Source: JAFGPJ01 sp964439135 (lineage in GTDB: Bacteria; Planctomycetota; Phycisphaerae; Sedimentisphaerales; Anaerobacaceae). From it: a stretch of DNA of 26,202 bases. Each line of letters begins with the position of its first letter. The first letter of the stretch is position 1. Positions 13,652 to 20,518 of the stretch are shown here, piece by piece. The stretch covers positions 1-26,202 of the forward strand of contig CAYTNN010000041.1 in assembly GCA_964439135.1 (NCBI GenBank). The letters are read 5' to 3'. The notes under the pieces are model-generated. The model ran no database searches, was not told the DNA's origin, and was given only the letters and a program-made list of their open reading frames with translations. Both the position numbers and the translations under genes were made by a program.

Positions 13652-13682
13652 TATGATTTACGATTTACGATTTACTATTTAT
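13652..13682. repeat. ATTTACG low-complexity tract
   Basis: Tandem ATGATTTACGATTTACGATT followed by TACTATTTATT. It is the same class of spacer sequence as the AATCGTAAAT tracts near 3970 and 4675. Confidence 0.6.
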
Positions 13683-13726
13683 TTCTCGGCGCCTTTTCCG
13701 CCAGCGCGAGCAGTTCACGGGGCCTG

Positions 13727-14062
13727 TCAGCCGGACTCATATAGGACCTTTCCTTCTCTCAACGCCATGCCAATGACGTGATGAACCGAATCCTTCCATT
13801 GCGCTACCTCGTTGGTGGAATAGACCAGAATATCCGTCGGTATGCGGAATTCCGAAAGGCACCGCCAAATGCGGGCTGCTTCCTGCCGTCGACTTCGAGT
13901 CGGGCCGAATGGCTCGCGTTCCACGACTAGGAAATCCACATCTGATTGCTTACTCGCTTCGCCGCGCGCCCAAGAGCCGAAGAGAAGAATTCTTTGGGGA
14001 TGGACCTCGTGGACAATCCGCTGAGTCATTCTGTCAATCACATCATCGGAGATATTCACCAT
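13727..14062 (-). CDS. Minimal nucleotidyltransferase (MNT/NTP_transf_2), orphan
   Basis: 111 residues with the pol-beta superfamily signature: LFGSWARGEASKQSDVDFLV, i.e. Gly-Ser at 29-30 and Asp41-x-Asp43, the two metal-binding aspartates. Size and lack of other domains fit the MNT antitoxins of HEPN/MNT toxin-antitoxin pairs, which in studied cases AMPylate the HEPN toxin. No HEPN gene lies on either side: downstream is a spacer and the GLUG relic, upstream the promoter of the sigma-factor operon. The ribosome site is poor. It may be a leftover antitoxin or a stand-alone nucleotidyltransferase. Confidence 0.8.
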   Translation of the reverse strand: MVNISDDVIDRMTQRIVHEVHPQRILLFGSWARGEASKQSDVDFLVVEREPFGPTRSRRQEAARIWRCLSEFRIPTDILVYSTNEVAQWKDSVHHVIGMALREGKVLYESG

Positions 14063-14151
14063 AACGATACCACATCAGATCAAAGGATTTTACATTTACC
14101 TATGGAAATTATAGCAGATTTCCTCTTTTTTCAGTATTGAAAAGTTGGTTA

Positions 14152-14180
14152 TTGAAGGATTTTTTGTTTTTGGGTAAAAT
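14152..14180 (+). promoter_or_regulatory. Candidate promoter of the sigma-factor operon
   Basis: TTGAAG, 17 bases, TAAAAT. A start near 14187 would give a ~160-base leader that contains the whole palindromic element at 14268-14320. The remainder of the spacer 14063-14267 shows nothing else. Confidence 0.45.
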
Positions 14181-14267
14181 TTCAGTTACCGATAGTGAAG
14201 TTATTGCCTTTTACATGAGGGCAGAAGCCTCGCCGGACGCCGGAAAAGCGTCAGCGAGCCTTAGATT

Positions 14268-14320
14268 GTAGGGGCAACCCAGCGTGGTTGCCCAGGGCAG
14301 GCACATGGACCTGCCCCTAC
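14268..14320. repeat. 53-bp double-hairpin element, copy 1
   Basis: Outer arms GTAGGGGC and GCCCCTAC enclose two hairpins: GGGCAACC/GGTTGCCC and GGGCAGG/CCTGCCC. It differs from the copy at 20108-20160 at only three of 53 positions. It sits in the probable leader of the sigma-factor gene, 28 bases before its ATG. Confidence 0.85.
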
Positions 14321-14348
14321 ATTGAAATGTGGGAGCAACAGACTTGCA

Positions 14349-14921
14349 ATGAACAGGCGGCTGCGAAATGCTTTGAAAGGACTCACTGCCCCGGACGACG
14401 ATCGCCGGCGAAGGGCGATGGAGCCTTTTGTAAGAGAAACGTTTCAGATGTTTATCAGGTACCTGTACCGTTATTTGGGCAACGAGGTTGAATGTGAGGA
14501 CGTGCTCGAAGATGTTTACGGAGATATATGGGAAAATCCGGACCGCCTGCAGGATGTTGAAAGCGAGCGGCAACTGCTGCGAACGGTGTACCTTTACTAT
14601 ATGCGTAAACGCCTCAGAGAAGTCTATAGAAGAATGAATCGGCATTTGTACTTATCACAGAATGATTTGACGAACCTGACCGCTCCGGAGCTGGGGCTGC
14701 TCGATAAGATGTCGCAAAGCGAGCTTAAGCATGCTCTCGGCCGGGCGCTGGGAAGACTCAAGGCGCGCGAGCGGCGGGCCATCGAGCTATGGCTGGACGG
14801 CATGTCGGTAAGAGCGATTGCCAACGAGCTCAAGACCACGGTCGGAGCGGTGAAAATGCTGAAGTTTAGAACTATTTTGAAACTGAAAAAAATGATGAGT
14901 GAATATTGTCACGAAGAGTGA
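14349..14921 (+). CDS. RNA polymerase sigma factor, ECF-like sigma-70 family
   Basis: 190 residues from the ATG at 14349 (MNRRLRNALKGLTAPDDDRR); a TTG at 14322 would abut the palindromic element and is less likely, though the ribosome site for either is weak. Region 2 is seen around residues 24-90 (FVRETFQMFIRYLYRYLGNE, CEDVLEDVYGDIWENPDRL, and a basic RKRLREVYRRMNRH helix). Region 4 is at about 135-180: LKARERRAIELWLDGMSVRA, then IANELKTTVGAVKMLKFR, a helix-turn-helix that would contact the -35. The two-region size is that of ECF factors. No transmembrane anti-sigma factor follows; instead a small basic protein gene begins 28 bases later, so control of this factor is open. Confidence 0.8.
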   Translation: MNRRLRNALKGLTAPDDDRRRRAMEPFVRETFQMFIRYLYRYLGNEVECEDVLEDVYGDIWENPDRLQDVESERQLLRTVYLYYMRKRLREVYRRMNRHLYLSQNDLTNLTAPELGLLDKMSQSELKHALGRALGRLKARERRAIELWLDGMSVRAIANELKTTVGAVKMLKFRTILKLKKMMSEYCHEE

Positions 14922-14949
14922 CGGGAAGATTTTATAAAGGAGCGAGACC

Positions 14950-15288
14950 ATGGCTGATACGAACCGGAAAATTCAAGAATTGCTGAGCGATTACGCAGGA
15001 GCTCTGCGTGACGGTTGTCTGCCGGTTTTTCTCAAATCCCTGACTCGTCAGGAGGGCAAGACAATGACTTGTTCCGATGATTTCTGGGAGGCCGCCCAGG
15101 TCGTGCGGGTCCTGAACGGCGTAGGATTTGCGGATAAAGCCGCGATCGCGGACGCGGGGCTGTTTGCGTCCCGCGTCGATGCGAATATCGCATCCCGGGT
15201 GAAAAAGGCCAAAGGCTCGCCGCGAGCCAGACGCACAAACGGCACCAGACCCACGACGAGAACACGCAAGGCTGAGAAACCGATATGA
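14950..15288 (+). CDS. Small basic hypothetical protein in the sigma-factor operon
   Basis: 112 residues; AAAGGAGCG lies 8 bases before the ATG. The first ~75 residues look helical (IQELLSDYAGALRDG, DFWEAAQVVRVLNGVGFADK), while the last ~35 are strongly basic and probably disordered (RVKKAKGSPRARRTNGTRPT), which suggests nucleic-acid or acidic-partner contact. No membrane segment and no known anti-sigma motif. Its stop overlaps the start of the next gene (ATGA at 15285-15288), so translation is coupled. I do not recognise a family. Confidence 0.65.
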   Translation: MADTNRKIQELLSDYAGALRDGCLPVFLKSLTRQEGKTMTCSDDFWEAAQVVRVLNGVGFADKAAIADAGLFASRVDANIASRVKKAKGSPRARRTNGTRPTTRTRKAEKPI

Positions 15289-16385
15289 TTCTGGATTGTT
15301 ACCAGTGTTCATCATGTTATTTCGAGGATAAGGAACGCTCTTCACGGATCGATCCCGATACGATTTCATCGACGCAGCCCAAAGTGGCCTTCAAAAATGT
15401 CCTTTTGATATTCGTCTGCATCGAAATATACGACGACAAGCAGGAGCTAAAGCAAGCGGCGGATGAATTCGAGCTGCTGTCCGGCCTGATCGGGAAACGG
15501 CCGATCGTGCTGTGTCCGAACGTTCACCTGTCGATCGACAAGGCCCCGGAAAAGCAGGCGGTCTGGATGATCGGCGAGCTTGAACGGATGCTGGTTGACA
15601 GGGGCTACGACGTGCACTGTCTGTCGTTCGGCTACCACAAGAAATACGGGATGGAGTGCAACGGCAACGTCGGCAGCGTTGTGGGCCGGCGTTTCTACGG
15701 CTCCGAGACGAAACAATTTCTCAGGCTGTTGACCCGGCTTGGTGTTTGTCCGCCTGATTCTCTGCCGGAGCAGATGCCCTCGTGGGCGAAGCTCCTCACC
15801 GAGCGCCGGCTGAAAGTCTTGGGCAGCCGAAGCCAGACTTACAGGATTGCCAAGGAAATGCTCCAGGAGCAGCTCGACGCGACCGGTCACAGCGAGCTTT
15901 GGACGTGCATGCTTTTCGAGGGGGAAAGGCAGCCTGTGGACGATTATCTCAGCGCGTTGTACGAAGTCATCGAAGATTACCATGACGTCAGAATTCACCG
16001 CGCGATGAACCTGAGCGTGCCGGGCTTTTCGAACGCGGCACGTTTTTTGTTTCGCAAGTATCCTGAAGCAATCGAATCCGGCCGGCTTCGGATTTACAAC
16101 AGCCAGGTCTCCGATATCGAATTCCTGCTGACCAGAAGCGCTGTTCTTCTGGCATTTCCACAAATACCGAGAAAAGCCGGCTCGCATGCGGGAGAAATAT
16201 CGTTTGGAATTTATTGCAAGGATGATGACTTTTCGAAAAATTTGATTCAGTGGTATCGTACTTTTCTCGTGGATGCGAGATTTGGATGGATTCGTACGGA
16301 GTCCGAGCTGGACACGACGATTAACGAGCTTGAGGAAGAGACGTTCCTGGACAAACCCGGTGACGAGCCCAGACGCGAGAGGTAG
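15285..16385 (+). CDS. Archaeal-type threonyl-tRNA synthetase editing domain fused to an unknown C-terminal domain
   Basis: 366 residues, starting inside the previous stop codon. Residues 1-137 follow the N-terminal editing domain of archaeal ThrRS in order: MILDCYQC start, SSTQPKVAFKNVLLIFVCIE, ELKQAADEFELLSGLIG, IVLCPNVHLSIDKAPEKQAV, ELERMLVDRGYDV, SFGYHKKYGMECNG. His81 (HLS) and Lys119 (FGYHK) match conserved active-site positions in the archaeal domain; the later Gly-His-Pro-Leu-Ala-Glu motif is replaced by GNVGSVVG, so activity may differ. The archaeal domain has a DTD-like fold and removes Ser from tRNA-Thr. There is no synthetase catalytic domain. Residues ~140-366 are unassigned; RLRIYNSQVSDIEFLLTRSA and SFGIYCKDDDFSKNLIQWYR vaguely recall PLD-like sensor domains of regulators. 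Cys5, Cys8 and Cys11 could bind metal. Operon context: sigma factor, small basic protein, symporter. Confidence 0.65.
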   Translation: MILDCYQCSSCYFEDKERSSRIDPDTISSTQPKVAFKNVLLIFVCIEIYDDKQELKQAADEFELLSGLIGKRPIVLCPNVHLSIDKAPEKQAVWMIGELERMLVDRGYDVHCLSFGYHKKYGMECNGNVGSVVGRRFYGSETKQFLRLLTRLGVCPPDSLPEQMPSWAKLLTERRLKVLGSRSQTYRIAKEMLQEQLDATGHSELWTCMLFEGERQPVDDYLSALYEVIEDYHDVRIHRAMNLSVPGFSNAARFLFRKYPEAIESGRLRIYNSQVSDIEFLLTRSAVLLAFPQIPRKAGSHAGEISFGIYCKDDDFSKNLIQWYRTFLVDARFGWIRTESELDTTINELEEETFLDKPGDEPRRER

Positions 16386-16488
16386 CGCCCGGGATGCCGT
16401 AAAGATGAGTTCGAGAATCTCCGTGCCGGCCCGTTCAAACCATCCGTCGTACCGATAGTATATAGAGCGTCAAATAGGGTCAAGAACT

Positions 16489-17904
16489 GTGGGAATGGTC
16501 TTGTCTGTGGCTGTTGTTTTAGCCTACGTGGTAATGCTTACGTTTGTGGCCGTGCGCGCACGGGCCGCTCGTGAGTTCGAAGACTTCTCGCTGGCCAAAC
16601 GGTCGCTTCCGCTCGCGCTGGTTTTCGGCAGTCTGGCGGCGACCTACGTTGGCCCGGGCTTTTCAATCGGCTTTGTCGGGCGCGGCTTCGAAAGGGGATT
16701 CCTTTTTCTCGGCATCGGACTGGCTTATTCAGCACAAAATATCCTTGTGGGGCTTTTCGTTGCCCCCCGGCTCAGGGCTTTGAAAAATTGTCATACCCTG
16801 GGTGACGCTATCGGCCAGAAATACGACAAGAAATGCCAGATTCTTGCCGGGGTTATTTCCGTCGGCTTATGCGCCGGATTTTCTGCCGTGATGGCCAAGG
16901 CCGGCGGTGGCGTATTGCGCGATGTATTCGGACTGCCGCTCTGGTCCTCTGTTTTTATAGTCGTTGCCGTAACGGCTTTGTACACAACGTTCGGAGGACT
17001 CAGAGCAAGCGTCATAACCGACGCCTTTCAATTCAGCTCGTTCGCCATACTATTGCCGATCACGCTGTTATTCGTGCTGGCCTTCCATCTGAAGGGCGGG
17101 GCGGCAACTTTTGCCAGTCAGGCTTCGGCCGCAACGACAAACGGTTTGAGAGTGACATCGCCTATCGAGATTGTCGGCCTGTTGGCGGCCTTTTTGCTCG
17201 GCGAAACGCTCATTCCTCCCTATGCGAACAGGGCCCTGGCATCCAAAACGACACGCGTCTCGCGGAACGGCTTTATCTTGGCGGGCCTTTTCAGCGTGTT
17301 CTGGTTTATGGCCATGATAGCGCTCGGTATTACGGCACGAAGTATTATCCCGATGGATACGGGTGAAGATTTCGTTCTGTTGAACCTGGTCAAATCAATC
17401 TTGCCCGCAAGCGGCTATGCGCTTCTGCTGGTGGTATTAGTGTCCGTCGTTATGTCCAGCCTCGACTCACTCTTGAATGCCGGCGCCGTGGCATTCACTC
17501 AGGATATCGTCAAGCCGTTTGTAAAATTGCCGGACACTTCCGCTTTGAACGTCGGCCGGGCAGCAACGATTGTTATTGCTTTAATCGCCGCGGCCGGTGC
17601 GGTTGCTGTCCCCAGCATCATCGGCGGTTTGCTTATCTGCTACACCATCTGGGCACCGGCGATTCTGCCTACCTTGATAATCGGTCTCTGGATTAAGCGC
17701 CCACATCCCCTTGCCGGCATCTTGTCGATGGGTGTCGGTACGGTTGTCGCGATAATGCTGTGGATAACCCTGTGGCTGATATTTAAATACGTGTATCCCT
17801 CCGATGTCGAGATACCGCCGCTGATTATTATTCCTGCCCTCGGAGCGGCACTTTTAGCGTATGCTCTGGGGCACTGGATTCAAAGAAATAAATCCGGAGC
17901 GTAA
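16489..17904 (+). CDS. Sodium:solute symporter (SSS/SLC5 family)
   Basis: 471 residues with about 13 hydrophobic segments. It begins VLSVAVVLAYVVMLTFVAVR and has the SSS features DFSLAKRSLPLALVFGSLAA, TYVGPGFSIGFVGRGFERG, RLRALKNCHTLGDAIGQKYD, LYTTFGGLRASVITDAFQF and SVVMSSLDSLLNAGAVAFTQ, the last matching the conserved 'S-S-x-D-S-x-L' region of helix TM8 that lines the Na+ site. Substrate cannot be inferred reliably; sugars, uronates or organic acids are all plausible. The GTG at 16489 is used here; the ATG at 16495 is equally possible, as neither has a strong ribosome site. It is 103 bases after the editing-domain gene, so co-transcription is likely but not certain. Confidence 0.85.
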   Translation: MGMVLSVAVVLAYVVMLTFVAVRARAAREFEDFSLAKRSLPLALVFGSLAATYVGPGFSIGFVGRGFERGFLFLGIGLAYSAQNILVGLFVAPRLRALKNCHTLGDAIGQKYDKKCQILAGVISVGLCAGFSAVMAKAGGGVLRDVFGLPLWSSVFIVVAVTALYTTFGGLRASVITDAFQFSSFAILLPITLLFVLAFHLKGGAATFASQASAATTNGLRVTSPIEIVGLLAAFLLGETLIPPYANRALASKTTRVSRNGFILAGLFSVFWFMAMIALGITARSIIPMDTGEDFVLLNLVKSILPASGYALLLVVLVSVVMSSLDSLLNAGAVAFTQDIVKPFVKLPDTSALNVGRAATIVIALIAAAGAVAVPSIIGGLLICYTIWAPAILPTLIIGLWIKRPHPLAGILSMGVGTVVAIMLWITLWLIFKYVYPSDVEIPPLIIIPALGAALLAYALGHWIQRNKSGA

Positions 17905-17907
17905 AAG

Positions 17908-18015
17908 ATGGAGTTACTTATCATTATTCTTGTGATAATTGGCGCTTTGATAGTTATCGCCAGTGGCATTTGGGTCGCGATTGCGCTAATATCCGGTAAC
18001 CGGCACGAAAAATAG
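17908..18015 (+). CDS. 35-residue single-helix membrane peptide, symporter accessory candidate
   Basis: ATG at 17908, three bases after the symporter stop, with GGAGCG inside the symporter's last codons as the ribosome site. The product is MELLIIILVIIGALIVIASG followed by IWVAIALISGNRHEK: one ~27-residue membrane helix and a short charged end. Size, position and topology are those of the small accessory subunits known for several secondary transporters (for example MetS-type subunits of NSS transporters). Sequence identity to any such family cannot be judged here. It was found by reading the frame directly. Confidence 0.65.
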   Translation: MELLIIILVIIGALIVIASGIWVAIALISGNRHEK

Positions 18016-18105
18016 CCAAACAATCGCTGCGCACATCTTCCGCCTTGAGTGCGCCTGCGATATCTGCCTCCTGAATCTTCGCCCGGCACTTCTTTATATG
18101 CAATA

Positions 18106-18134
18106 TTGACCTTCCCATCAGATTCGTGTATTAT
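18106..18134 (+). promoter_or_regulatory. Promoter of the small membrane protein / uxaC pair
   Basis: TTGACC, exactly 17 bases, TATTAT. Predicted start near 18141, giving a ~55-base leader. Near-consensus, suggesting a transcription unit separate from the symporter operon. Confidence 0.65.
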
Positions 18135-18195
18135 TCTACTCAGCGCTAAATTTTCTCATTTTAGAGATATTGTACAAATATGAAGGAACAAAACA

Positions 18196-18450
18196 ATGTA
18201 TAAAATATTTATGCTGATAGCCTTACCGGCCCTGGTAATCGGATGGATCGCCTACGTAATGTGGGATCGTAAGATGCGTGAAGAAGAGAAAAAACAGCCA
18301 AAACCTCAATCACAACGTCTGACAAAGACCAAGAGCGAGATTTCCGACTGGGCACAAAAAATGGCAGCATACCAGCCGCCGCCGCGTAAAAAATTCAGCG
18401 ACGAAGAACCCGAAAACCAACAGCAGGATAATCCGAACAAACCAGAGTAA
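18196..18450 (+). CDS. Small single-pass membrane protein upstream of uxaC
   Basis: 84 residues: an N-terminal membrane helix (YKIFMLIALPALVIGWIAYV), then a charged, Pro/Gln-rich tail (REEEKKQPKPQSQRLTKTKS; DEEPENQQQDNPNKPE) that should be soluble and disordered. AAGGAACAAAACA precedes the ATG; the uxaC gene 37 bases downstream has nearly the same AGGAACAAAAA leader, so both probably have similar translation rates. I know no family for it. Confidence 0.65.
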   Translation: MYKIFMLIALPALVIGWIAYVMWDRKMREEEKKQPKPQSQRLTKTKSEISDWAQKMAAYQPPPRKKFSDEEPENQQQDNPNKPE

Positions 18451-18487
18451 ATAACCGGGAAGCTATCCATAACATTAGGAACAAAAA

Positions 18488-19900
18488 ATGGCTGAATTTA
18501 TCACCGAAGATTTTCTTCTGCAAACCAGAACCGCCAGGATTCTTTATCACGAACACGCCAGTAGAATGCCAATTTACGACTATCATTGTCACTTGCCTGC
18601 CGAACTTATCGCTGCCGATCATCGGTTCGATAATATTACCCAGGCCTGGCTCTACGGTGACCATTATAAGTGGCGGGCAATGAGGGCCAACGGCGTGGCG
18701 GAAAAATATATCACCGGCAATGCAAGTGACTACGAGAAGTTCGAGCGATGGGCGCAAACCGTGCCGTGCTGTCTTCGAAATCCGCTCTATCACTGGACGC
18801 ATCTTGAGCTGAAAAATCCTTTCGGCGTAAAAGATAAACTTCTGGGCCCCAAAACCGCTAAGGGCATCTACGAAGCCTGCAGCGAGATGCTCAGGACGCC
18901 GGATTTCAGTGTCCGCAACATAATGCGCAAGATGAACGTCAAGCTTCTCTGTACGACCGAAGGGCCGCTCGATACGCTGGAGCATCACAAGAAAATTCGC
19001 TCCGACGGCTTCGAGATTAAAGTTCACACGGCATTCCGCCCCGGCCAGGCTATGGCCGTCGAGGACATTCAGGGCTTAAACGTATTCATCGATAAGCTCG
19101 AAGAGATTTGCGATATGGAGATAGCCGACTTCCATTCATATGTTGAGGCACTGCGCAATCGCCACTACTATTTCCATCAAAACGGCTGCCGGCTTTCCGA
19201 CCACGGCCTGGAGACAGCATACGCCGAAGACTACACTGAAAACGAGATCAGGAATATCTTCAGCAAGGTCAGGTCCGGCAAAGAACCGGGTGTCTCAGAG
19301 CGTTTAAAATTCAAATCAGCGATGTTTGTCGAACTGGCGCTGATGGACTACGAAGCCGGGTGGGTCCAGCAGCTTCATCTCGGCGCGCTTCGGAACAACA
19401 GCACGCGGCTGTTCAAGGCCCTCGGCCCGGATGCAGGAGGCGATTCAATGGGCGATTTCGAGTTAGCCCGGCCGCTTTCGAAATTTCTCGACCGGCTCGA
19501 TAAGAAAAACGAGCTGCCCAAAACCATTCTCTACAACCTCAATCCACGCGACAACGCCCTGTGTGCGACGATGGTCGGCAATTTCCAGGACGGTTCCGTG
19601 CCGGGCAAAATGCAGTACGGCTCCGGCTGGTGGTTCCTCGACCAGAAGGACGGCATGGAAGAGCAGATGAACGTGCTGTCGAATATGGGCTTGCTGAGCC
19701 GGTTCGTCGGTATGCTCACGGACTCGCGCAGCTTCCTCTCGTATCCGAGGCACGAGTATTTCCGCAGGATCCTCTGCAACATGCTGGGAAGCGACGTCGA
19801 AGCGGGCCTTCTGCCGGACGATATCGAGCTGCTCGGCAAAATGGTTGAGGACATCTGCTTCAACAACGCAAAAAACTACTTCCCGATGAAGCTGGATTGA
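18488..19900 (+). CDS. uxaC: Glucuronate isomerase (uronate isomerase)
   Basis: 470 residues, the usual length. Converts D-glucuronate to D-fructuronate and D-galacturonate to D-tagaturonate, the first step of uronate breakdown (EC 5.3.1.12). Amidohydrolase-type barrel: MPIYDYHCHLPAEL with His33 and His35 as metal ligands, LKNPFGV, MNVKLLCTTEGPLDTLEHHK, VQQLHLGALRNNSTR, GDSMGDFELARPL, MQYGSGWWFLDQKDGMEEQM and the closing TDSRSFLSYPRHEYFRRILC. All family signatures are intact. It follows the small membrane protein gene and is likely to be read from the promoter at 18106. No other pathway genes (mannonate or altronate oxidoreductases) are in the window. Confidence 0.95.
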   Translation: MAEFITEDFLLQTRTARILYHEHASRMPIYDYHCHLPAELIAADHRFDNITQAWLYGDHYKWRAMRANGVAEKYITGNASDYEKFERWAQTVPCCLRNPLYHWTHLELKNPFGVKDKLLGPKTAKGIYEACSEMLRTPDFSVRNIMRKMNVKLLCTTEGPLDTLEHHKKIRSDGFEIKVHTAFRPGQAMAVEDIQGLNVFIDKLEEICDMEIADFHSYVEALRNRHYYFHQNGCRLSDHGLETAYAEDYTENEIRNIFSKVRSGKEPGVSERLKFKSAMFVELALMDYEAGWVQQLHLGALRNNSTRLFKALGPDAGGDSMGDFELARPLSKFLDRLDKKNELPKTILYNLNPRDNALCATMVGNFQDGSVPGKMQYGSGWWFLDQKDGMEEQMNVLSNMGLLSRFVGMLTDSRSFLSYPRHEYFRRILCNMLGSDVEAGLLPDDIELLGKMVEDICFNNAKNYFPMKLD

Positions 19901-19910
19901 GATCTCAGAC

Positions 19911-19940
19911 GCCGGGAACGACAAGCCGGCGGCCTTTTTT
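19911..19940 (+). terminator. Possible rho-independent terminator after uxaC
   Basis: GCCGG, 10 bases, CCGGC, then GGCC and six T. The stem is short and the T-run begins four bases after it, so support is modest. Confidence 0.35.
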
Positions 19941-20107
19941 GCGATTTCTGTAATTTTAAGAGAGCAAGTACATAAACATCTTGCGCAAAATCCTTCCGGT
20001 TTTACCGGCTCAGCTCAATTCGGCCTGAATTTGGCTCGATTTGATTTTTTATCTTTTGGCTGTTGACAATACATCGCTTTTCGATTTTAATATAGCTACG
20101 ATCGAAT

Positions 20108-20160
20108 GTAGGGGCAACCCTGTGTGGTTGCCCAGGGCAGGCACATGGGCCTGCCCCTAC
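20108..20160. repeat. 53-bp double-hairpin element, copy 2, with 7-bp flanking direct repeat
   Basis: Same structure as 14268-14320 (GTAGGGGC / GCCCCTAC outer arms, two inner hairpins). ATCGAAT occurs just before (20101-20107) and just after it (20162-20168), as a target-site duplication would. It ends nine bases before tRNA-Tyr. Confidence 0.85.
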
Positions 20161-20169
20161 AATCGAATA

Positions 20170-20252
20170 GGGTCGGTGCCCGAGTGGCTAAAGGGGATGG
20201 GCTGTAAACCCATTAGCGGAAGCTTACGCAGGTTCGAATCCTGCCCGGCCCA
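20170..20252 (+). tRNA. tRNA-Tyr (GTA)
   Basis: 83 bases folding as a class II tRNA: acceptor GGGTCGG/CCGGCCC with one T-G pair, D stem CCC/GGG, anticodon stem ATGGG/CCCAT with loop CTGTAAA (anticodon GTA), a long variable arm (TAGCGGAAGCTTAC), and T arm GCAGG-TTCGAAT-CCTGC. The long variable arm is normal for bacterial tRNA-Tyr. The discriminator is A and CCA is not encoded (CTG follows). Confidence 0.95.
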
Positions 20253-20518
20253 CTGAGGCTTTGCATTGTGTTGCAGGGTCTCGTTTTGTATCGCATTTCG
20301 CAGATTGACATTAGTCTGGCGGTAACGGGTGAAGACATATTCTTCTGCCCGGCGATTCCTCAGCGCAGTCGAGTTGTGTTCTCAGATAGACCTTCCTTTC
20401 TCGACAGCCGGCCTTCTCTTACGAGAAGTGTATATAGGAAATCCCAGTTGCATAATCCGACAGACTTGATAGCATGTCACAGAACAGGCTCAAGTGTGCA
20501 ACTGAGCAAGAATATATA

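Noticed and set aside
15447..16187. 246-residue minus-strand frame opposite the editing-domain gene
   Set aside because: The plus-strand product aligns with the ThrRS editing domain and has a coupled start; the minus frame has no conserved sequence.
16386..16488. Possible 17-residue leader frame (MSSRISVPARSNHPSYR) before the symporter
   Set aside because: No ribosome site and no attenuator hairpin; not supportable.
20041..20256. 71-residue frame across the double-hairpin element and tRNA-Tyr
   Set aside because: It overlaps an unmistakable tRNA and a repeat; not coding.
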